From the NCBI GenBank assembly GCA_016098155.1, contig JAAAJB010000771.1, positions 1 through 13,429 on the forward strand: a stretch of 13,429 nt of DNA, written 5' to 3'. A program made the position numbers and the translations under genes. The notes under the pieces are model-generated. The model saw nothing but the letters and a program-made list of their open reading frames with translations. It did not search any database and was not told the origin of the DNA. Below are positions 7,616 through 13,429 of this stretch, in pieces. The first letter of the stretch is position 1, and the number at the start of each line of letters is the position of its first letter. The DNA comes from Actinomortierella ambigua (lineage: Eukaryota > Mortierellomycota > Mortierellomycetes > Mortierellales > Mortierellaceae).

Positions 7616-8842
7616 ATGCCTGCCCCTATTGAGACAGTTCGCACGCTTGTCACTGACATCCAGCGTGCTGTGAATGATTGCAAGCACTTTAAGACACAGT
7701 CGACCTACCTTCTGCATCAATGTCAATCGATTCTGACACGCAGTGAGAATCTGGGCTTGGACAATGACCGTGCTGCCAAGCTGACAGTCATTCTGAAGAA
7801 TGTCTGCGGCTTTGTGAAAAAGCTGGCCACGTCTGGTCTGGTGCTCCAGTTTTTCCAGAAGAGCGAGATCAAGGCGAACTTTGAGCAGTTCAAGCGCGAG
7901 CTATCGGACTGGGACCACCACCGCGAGATGTCGATCCCGGTCAACCAAGCACAAGTTGAGGACGAAGACAAGGCCTTTGATGCCAAGAAGGCGCAGGTGG
8001 TGAAGCACCAAGACACGGCCACCAAGCTTTACAAGGGCAACCGGGTCAAGGTCGACCTGGAGAAGTTTGCCGTCGATGCGTCCAGAGTCCACAAGGGCGA
8101 GAGCCTCGGCTTCTTCACGTTTGGTGAGGTCTTTGCCGGCACGGTCGGCAACGGCGACAAGCAGATCTCGGTCCATATCAAGCAGCTGCGGGATCAAATC
8201 GACCCGACGCACAAGGAGGCCATCAAGCGCGGTATCCTCATCAACCGTTATCTGCAAGAGTGCGACAACATTGTCCGTCTGCTGTACCTCTCGGGCTCCA
8301 ACATGATCCTCATGGAGGCGACCACCTATGCCGGCATCCACAACCTGCCTGCGACCGTCGTCCTCGACAACACAGCCAAGCTTGCGATTGCACGCAAGGT
8401 CGCCGCCGCGCTCTCGTACATCCACGCCTGCGGTATCATCCACCGTGACGTCCGTGGCAACAACGTCCAGCTGAGCCTGACCGAGAACGGCACGTACGAG
8501 CCCAAGCTCGGTGGGTTTGAGTCTTGCCGTGACCTGGCCTCGCTCTCGCTGATCCATACCCCACCCACTGTCTGGGATGCGCCCGAGCGGGTCCGGTACG
8601 GCACCAGCACGAGCACCGACATTTATGCCTTTGGTGTCGTCCTGTGGGAGATTTCCCAGCGCCGGGAACCCGACCCCAACAGCAACATCAGCAGCTTGCT
8701 CGGCGAGGAATATGGTAATATCTCCAAGGACTATTCTGACCTTATGAAGCGTTGCCTGAGCGACAAGACAGAGGACCGCCCCACCATGAAGGATATCGCC
8801 TTGGAGCTTGCTTCGATGGACTCGGATGCTCGGGAAGAGTGA
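7616..8842 (+). CDS. MLKL-like protein: N-terminal helical bundle plus GFE pseudokinase
   Basis: A 408-aa protein with no intron. Residues 1-100 are amphipathic helices (IETVRTLVTDIQRAVNDCKH; LQFFQKSEI at 77-85) like the MLKL/HeLo-type four-helix bundle that acts on membranes in animal and plant MLKL. Residues about 105-160 form a charged brace. The pseudokinase (about 160-400) has a glycine-poor loop (FFTFGEVFAG), VHIK with Lys189, HRD 276-278 with Asn283, GFE 300-302 in place of DFG, APE 322-324 and DIYAFG 335-340. Loss of the DFG Asp predicts weak or no catalysis. The frame stays open upstream to 7421, but that part translates a pyrimidine tract, and the paralogue begins at the equivalent of MPAPIETV, so I chose 7616. 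The protein is about half identical by eye to the 10084-11355 product over the kinase-like part. A cell-death executor role is inference. Confidence 0.87.
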   Translation: MPAPIETVRTLVTDIQRAVNDCKHFKTQSTYLLHQCQSILTRSENLGLDNDRAAKLTVILKNVCGFVKKLATSGLVLQFFQKSEIKANFEQFKRELSDWDHHREMSIPVNQAQVEDEDKAFDAKKAQVVKHQDTATKLYKGNRVKVDLEKFAVDASRVHKGESLGFFTFGEVFAGTVGNGDKQISVHIKQLRDQIDPTHKEAIKRGILINRYLQECDNIVRLLYLSGSNMILMEATTYAGIHNLPATVVLDNTAKLAIARKVAAALSYIHACGIIHRDVRGNNVQLSLTENGTYEPKLGGFESCRDLASLSLIHTPPTVWDAPERVRYGTSTSTDIYAFGVVLWEISQRREPDPNSNISSLLGEEYGNISKDYSDLMKRCLSDKTEDRPTMKDIALELASMDSDAREE

Positions 8843-9389
8843 TTTTGAGTATTTTTGTCGGTCTTGCCTGCCGTAGTTTTTTTTTTCCCAGCCTCTCACC
8901 CCTTCTTTTTTTTTCCAACATAACCCAGCAACCTCTTGAGGAGAGCAGAGCACAGGGGAGGGGGTTCTCCACAGCAAAGTATAGCATAAAGTCAGTTTTG
9001 TTCACATCTCAGTTTTTTCTGTCCATCTGTCTATCTCTCTCTCTTTCTCTCTTTTTTTTCTTTCGGCCGTGCATAAAATGCAGCGAATGAGGACCAATGG
9101 TATCATGCGAGGCATTGTGGAAGTATCTCCACGTCATTAAAAAAAAAAAGGGTGTGCCATCCCCCATTGGAGGTGCATAAACTATCAAGGTGCGCGAGCT
9201 AGGCGATCGAGGCGAAGAGATGGGCCTTTTTTTTTACCAATTTCACCCTTTTTATGAGTGTGTCTTTGTCTTCACCAATCGGCAAAGGATTACTTGAAAA
9301 GTATTTCAAAGTTGAGAGTTGAGGTCGTTCCGGCAGTCGCTCCGTTTGAACGCGGGCCCGTCAAAAGAGTGTGTCTGTGTGTAGGGAGG

Positions 9390-9445
9390 GAGAGAGAAAG
9401 AGAGAGAGAGAGAGAGGAGGGGGAGGGGTGAGGGGGGGGTGGAGA

Positions 9446-9490
<45 letters not shown>
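9390..9490 (+). repeat. GA-rich microsatellite block
   Basis: Two long (GA)n runs (about 9390-9416 and 9441-9490), separated by a G-rich stretch GGAGGGGGAGGGGTGAGG. Purine-only on the + strand for about 100 bases except two T's. Confidence 0.9.
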
Positions 9491-9494
<4 letters not shown>

Positions 9495-9682
9495 GGGGAG
9501 GTAGTAAGAGGGAGGAAAGACCAAAAGAGGAACAAAATAGACAGGCAACCTGTCAAAAGTGAGACAGGCGCAATGGCGCCATGAGGGACGGGATGGCTGT
9601 GCAGGGGTTGGAGTCACAACGGCACCGCCACAAAAGCACACGGTGCTCACCATTGAACCATTGGGCCATTGCGATATCCAAT

Positions 9683-9712
9683 GTGAGTGAGTGAGTGAGT
9701 GAGTGTGTGTGT
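9683..9712 (+). repeat. (GTGA)n / (GT)n microsatellite
   Basis: GTGA repeated five to six times, passing into a short GT run. Confidence 0.85.
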
Positions 9713-10083
9713 ATCTCTCTTGCTTCCACTGCGGTGTTTCTCTCCTCTTCCTCCGAGGATTTTCAAGGAGAGAGGGCAACCACAAACTGGAAAGAAGAAA
9801 GAAAAGAAGAGATGGGGGATCAGGGGATCAGGGCTGGAGCAACAACTCAAAAAAAATCGACTGTTGAGGGGTGGGTGGGTGGAGACAGACCACACAACGC
9901 ACTCCTCCTTTGTCTTTTTTTGCCTTCCTTTGTTTCCTCATTGTCCCTCCCCGCCGTCATCTTCATTCTCCCTCTTCCATACACATTCATTCTCACTCTC
10001 TCACTCTCTCACTCTTCTCTCCTTCGCCTACATTATCCTCAACTGCCCGTCATTCGTCCCTTCATTCCACTGCTCCCGCATCA

Positions 10084-11355
10084 ATGATGGGCCCTGGCGA
10101 CGTTGCCCAAGTTCTCTCACTTGTAAGGTCCATTCAGCGAGCAGCCAGCGATGTCAAATTCAATCGTGCACGCTGCCAGCAGCTCATGATGCTCTGCTTG
10201 TCCATCGAGGAAGGCGTCAAGGAGCGGGCCCACCAGCCAATGACCCCTGGCGGTAGCTATCCGGGACTTTCGTCGCAGGACCTGCGGAACCTCATCCTGA
10301 CGCTGATCCAGACACGCGACTTTCTGTACAGAGTATCGACAACTGGCTTCTTGCTGCAGTTCTTCCAAACAGGCGAGATTGCGCGCAAGTGTGACTTTTA
10401 CAAGGACGCGCTCTCCGGCTGGGAGAAGCGGATCACGACGCGCATCTCCGAGCTGGCAATGGACCGCCTGCTGCTGGAACGCGAGGACCGCGAGTTTGAC
10501 CAGGTGATTGTCGCAGCGTCGCGGCATCGCGTCAAGGCCAAGAAGATCTACGACGGCGCACCCGTCAACACAAACCTGCAAAAGTTTAGCATCGACCCAC
10601 GCCTGGTTCAAAAGGGGCGCGAGATTGGCAAGTTTGAGTTTGGCGCCATCTACGAAGGCTTCTACGACGGCAAGATCGTCCACGTCAAGGAGATTTACCG
10701 CGACCTGGACCCGCTCCTCATGCGCCTTATCCAGCGCGGCATGCAGATCAACCGCTACCTCAAAGAGTGCACCAACATCCTACAGATGCTCTACATCGCC
10801 GGCAACCGCATGCTCATCACCGAAGCCTCCACCCTTGGCTGCTTCACCAACCTACCTTACCGCCTCGACAAGGAGACCAAGCTCATGATTGCCCGTAAGC
10901 TCGCCTCCGCCGTCGCCTATATCCACTCTTGTAACATCATCCATCGTGACATCCGAGGACGCAATGTCATGATCGGCACTACCGAAAGCGGCCTCGAACC
11001 CAAGCTCGGGGGCTTTGAGACGTCAAAGGACGAGGCTGCATCCTCGCTCGTCCATGGACCGACAACCTATTGGCATGCGCCCGAGAGGGAAAAGTATGGC
11101 ACCAGCTTCTTGACGGACGTGTATGCGTTTGGCATCCTCATGTACGAAATCTCGCTGCAGCGCGAGCCCTCCAGCTCCGATAACGCCGTCTTGGTCACAC
11201 AGGAGTATGGCAGTATCTGTTTGCCCTACTCGTCTCTCATGAAGCGCTGTCTCGCTCACACCAGCATCAGACCAACCATGGACGCCGTCGCCAAGGAACT
11301 CTCGACCATGTCGGTTGACCCTCTGCCTATAGGCTATGGTCAACGAGAGCCCTGA
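10084..11355 (+). CDS. MLKL-like protein: N-terminal helical bundle plus GFE pseudokinase
   Basis: A 423-aa single-exon paralogue of the 7616-8842 gene. Residues 1-125 are helical (VAQVLSLVRSIQRAASDVKF; LLQFFQTGEIARK at 90-102) with an extra loop at about 48-65 (HQPMTPGGSYPGLSS). A charged brace covers about 115-165. The pseudokinase has IGKFEFGAIYEG as its glycine-loop equivalent, VHVK with Lys202, HRD 287-289 with Asn294, GFE 310-312 in place of DFG, APE 332-334 and DVYAFG 345-350. The gene starts with two consecutive ATGs. The second, with A at -3, is an equally good start. The frame is open 71 codons further upstream, but that encodes low-complexity sequence from the CT leader. Domain family by motif is strong; a membrane or cell-death role is inferred from MLKL. 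Confidence 0.87.
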   Translation: MMGPGDVAQVLSLVRSIQRAASDVKFNRARCQQLMMLCLSIEEGVKERAHQPMTPGGSYPGLSSQDLRNLILTLIQTRDFLYRVSTTGFLLQFFQTGEIARKCDFYKDALSGWEKRITTRISELAMDRLLLEREDREFDQVIVAASRHRVKAKKIYDGAPVNTNLQKFSIDPRLVQKGREIGKFEFGAIYEGFYDGKIVHVKEIYRDLDPLLMRLIQRGMQINRYLKECTNILQMLYIAGNRMLITEASTLGCFTNLPYRLDKETKLMIARKLASAVAYIHSCNIIHRDIRGRNVMIGTTESGLEPKLGGFETSKDEAASSLVHGPTTYWHAPEREKYGTSFLTDVYAFGILMYEISLQREPSSSDNAVLVTQEYGSICLPYSSLMKRCLAHTSIRPTMDAVAKELSTMSVDPLPIGYGQREP

Positions 11356-11878
11356 TTGACAAACACTCAACAGCCATTTGTATACCATCCACGTTTTTTA
11401 TATATGTTATTTTTTTTTTTGGACCCTCGTGTCATACATGAGAGTCGTTTTTGTAGAAACCAGAAAAAAAAAGCATCCTAACCCACACACATCACATGGC
11501 TATTGTGGCGGTGGGACAAATACAGCAGCAACAAAGGAGCTTTGGGATCATGCGAGCCCTCTTTGTGTTTCATTGCCTCGCGGACCTACGGTAGAAGCAC
11601 AGTCTGCACCATTTTCTTTCTTCTCCCCTTTCTTTCTCTTCCCTCTGTCCCTGCTGCTTTTAGAGTCAACGCTGGATTGGAATTACTTGCCCCCCTTTTT
11701 TTCTCTTTCCACTCCTTGTAGACGCCCCGGAGATAGAGGCTAGACGGAGGAATGAAAGAGCATCCTCATCATACACCTCACGCCCTATTTCATCCTATCC
11801 CCTTTCTTTTCTTTTTTCTTCTCTCTTCTCAGTTTTCATTACACCCACTCACACCCATTATTTAATTTTCCAGCTACA
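11356..11878. other. Intergenic region and promoter of DOMON gene
   Basis: About 520 bases without a recognisable gene. Poly-T runs near 11397-11420 may serve the 3' end of the upstream pseudokinase gene. A CT-rich tract (about 11800-11830) and TTTAATTTTCCAGCTACA directly precede the next ATG. Confidence 0.55.
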
Positions 11879-13429
11879 ATGATCAGGGAGAGACGCCCGA
11901 ACAAACCGACAGTCCTGTTGCTCTCGCTTGTGTTGGCATGCGCCTGCGTTGCTGCCTTTGCTCAAAGTAAGGCAGCATAGTGTTCACTGCCTCAACCTCT
12001 GACTTGCCCCCCCCCCCCAAAAAAACCAGCAGCTCCATGTACTAGGCACCACGTGTTTATTCTTGTCCAACTAAAACCTTGGAGATGGTTCTTTTCAGAC
12101 CAGGCTCATCTGAATCCACAATATGAAGAACCTGCGATCGCATTGAGTGAAACGGGTTCTCAAAAGAAGAGTACCACTCATCCACCACAGAATAGACTCA
12201 ACAAGAATCACCAGCATATGGATGAGGACCAGCAAGGCATCATACCTAAACCAGAGCAGCCTTTACAACAAAAGCCTCACGGAGAGGAGGGCGAGGCAGA
12301 TCGAAGCGCCATTGAAGTGAATCGTGCCAAGTACCGTGTGTACCACCACCACCATCGTACCACATCCAAGAACAGTGACAAGAGCGCTGTTCACGAAAGC
12401 GTCCAGCCCTATGGCGAAAACATTTATCTTGCCGACGAGTTCGAAGAAACCCATCCTGAGAGTGCCCCGTCTTTGGATATCGAAGTGCAGATTCGAAAGG
12501 AGCAGCCATCCGAGCAGCCATCCGAGCAGCATTACTTACAGGTCTCGTCGGAGCAGACATCCTCGACTACCGATCAAGACACTGAGCAATCCACGTCTCA
12601 GTCCGACACAAAAGACCCTGAACAGCTCAAGATCCAGCAATTGGACGAAATGGAGGAAGAACACGTGGATGGCGAGGATCGTGGGGACTTTGGGGGAGGG
12701 GGGGACATCGATGGAGTGGAGGACATCGAGTCACCCCAGTCATCGGAAAAGGACCAAGTCGACGAGGAGAGCGACATTGAGGCGGAGGATAGCGATGGCT
12801 TCAACAAAACCCCAGCAACGCGGCCATCGCCCTCAGCAGCACCCGTTCTAGTACCAAAGGCGCGCGGGCTGGTGCCATCTGTGGTGGGTGCTCACCACTG
12901 CACCCCTCAATTTTGTGTCAATGTCACAGTCTCGGACGATGGCCAGTTTGCAACCTTCCACATCGAGCGCGATCGCGCAGACACAGGGTAAGTTGGCAGC
13001 GATCCGCATTTCATCCAGTTTTTTTTTTTTTTAGGGAATGGCGATATCTCCATTTTACAAACTATTTTCTCCCATCCACGTCTCCCATCAGATGGATCTC
13101 TCTAGGCGTAGGCTACGCCATGACCCTCGCCGACCTCCTCATCTTCTGGCCAAACCCAAAGGCTGGTCCGCACGGCGTGACCTTCTCGCGACGCTTCGCC
13201 CACGCCTACATTGAGCCCCGCGACACTTCTGCTATGGAAGAGTCCGAAGCTGCCCAACGGCCTATCTCCGAGTACATGCTCCACAACGCCCACCAAGACT
13301 CTCTCCCGACATCTGGAGGAGCAGTGGCAGCCCCCAAAGCTGGAGCAGCTCCCAAAGCCGGTACAGCTCCCAAAGCCGGCACAGCTCCCAAAGCCGGTGC
13401 AGCTCCCAAAGCCGGAGCAGCCCCCCAAG
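11879..13429 (+). CDS. Secreted DOMON-domain protein, 3' end beyond window
   Basis: Model join 11879..11966, 12099..12987, 13092..13429 and continuing; at least 438 aa. Exon 1 encodes a signal peptide (hydrophobic TVLLLSLVLACACVAAFA|Q). Exon 2 gives about 260 residues of polar, probably disordered sequence: a His run (YHHHHRTT), an EQPSEQPSEQ repeat and a strongly acidic stretch. A DOMON domain starts near 295, with CTPQFCVNVTV (Cys297, Cys302, N-glycosylation site Asn304), crosses the second intron, and continues with GWISLGVGYAM, ADLLIFWPN and VTFSRRFA. Met336 sits where haem-binding DOMON domains carry a Met ligand. After that come PKAG repeats. Fungal DOMON proteins bind haem or sugars, and some continue into cytochrome b561 membrane domains for extracellular electron transfer. 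Whether this one does is outside the window. Confidence 0.8.
11967..12098 (+). other. Intron 1 of DOMON gene
   Basis: 132 nt, donor GTAAGG at 11967, acceptor TTTTCAG ending at 12098, branch-like CAACTAAAA upstream. Phase 1. Splicing joins the signal peptide (ending FAQ) in frame to NQAHLNPQYEEP. Read-through would end at TAG nine bases further on. Confidence 0.75.
12988..13091 (+). other. Intron 2 of DOMON gene
   Basis: 104 nt, donor GTAAGT at 12988, acceptor ATCAG ending at 13091, phase 2. Splicing restores the DOMON core (ADTG-GWISLGVGYAM). A closer acceptor after the T-run at 13034 would reach a TAG stop within about 25 codons, so the distal acceptor is favoured. Confidence 0.8.
13327..13416 (+). 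repeat. 18-bp coding tandem repeat (APKAG[AT])
   Basis: Five 18-bp units encode A-A-P-K-A-G or T-A-P-K-A-G in the third exon of the DOMON gene. Variation is mostly at synonymous third positions and at the A/T residue (gca/aca). A sixth unit begins at 13417 but reads PQ instead of PK. The repeat may continue past the window. Confidence 0.85.

Larger units (their letters stand above)
8843..10083. other. Intergenic region with microsatellites, before second stand-alone MLKL-like gene
   Basis: No gene recognised. It includes pyrimidine runs (about 9020-9063), a GA-rich block (9390-9490), a GTGA repeat (9683-9712) and a CT-rich leader just before the next ATG, with repeated ACTCTCTC units at about 9990-10016. 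Long open frames on either strand here encode only Ser/Leu/Pro or Arg/Glu runs derived from these repeats. Confidence 0.6.

Noticed and set aside
7901..8977. A 358-codon open frame on the minus strand opposite the 7616-8842 gene
   Set aside because: It is antisense to a clear pseudokinase, has Val/Asp/Leu-rich biased composition with no domain, and is explained by the GC-rich third positions of the sense gene.
9290..9785. Minus-strand frames rich in Ser/Leu repeats
   Set aside because: Direct translation of the GA microsatellite block.
9871..10083. N-terminal extension of the 10084 gene
   Set aside because: Ser/His/Leu low complexity from the CT-rich leader; the double ATG at 10084 fits the paralogue start.
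10117..10683. A 188-codon minus-strand frame opposite the 10084-11355 gene
   Set aside because: Antisense shadow of the same codon bias; no recognisable motif.
13102..13428. Minus-strand frame with repeated GFGSC units
   Set aside because: Antisense reading of the PKAG coding repeat in the DOMON gene.
1..13429. CRISPR arrays, tRNA or rRNA genes
   Set aside because: No spaced palindromic repeats, cloverleaf-like A/B boxes or rRNA motifs were recognised, and the genome is eukaryotic. Small RNA genes could be missed by eye.

Overview
The window looks like nuclear DNA of a filamentous fungus. Introns are short (98-132 nt) with GTAAGA/GTAAGG/GTAAGT donors, intergenic DNA is rich in pyrimidine tracts and microsatellites, and there is a eukaryotic Helitron relic. 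An early-diverging fungus (Mucoromycota/Mortierellomycotina type) is my guess from the gene style and the Helitron type. The sequence does not prove the lineage.

Layout. (1) 1-1153: a decayed, internally deleted autonomous Helitron on the + strand. It has Rep-region fragments, a PIF1-like helicase broken by frameshifts, and a well-preserved 3' terminus (9-bp GC hairpin followed by CTAG|T). A second, decayed copy of the terminal bases lies just outside. (2) 1196-2967: a direct-repeat pair brackets a small gene (1545-1850) for a secreted cysteine-rich peptide with a collagen-like Pro/Gly tail. (3) 1942-3773: no convincing gene. (4) 3774-11355: three + strand paralogues with the architecture of MLKL, the necroptosis effector: an alpha-helical N-terminal bundle, a charged brace and a pseudokinase whose DFG motif reads GFE. 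The first gene is a fusion: another degenerate TKL-type pseudokinase precedes the helical bundle and the second pseudokinase. The other two are stand-alone 408 and 423 aa proteins. (5) 11879-13429: the 5' part of a three-exon gene for a secreted DOMON-domain protein with a long acidic, disordered N-terminal region and a PKAG[AT]A repeat tail. It runs off the window.

The three MLKL-like genes are the main discovery candidate. They suggest a fungal regulated-cell-death or membrane-perturbing module in which one pseudokinase-armed fusion protein sits beside two simpler paralogues. This rests on domain order and motif residues read by eye; the cell-death role is inference. The Helitron and repeats upstream fit a rearranged, accessory-type locus.
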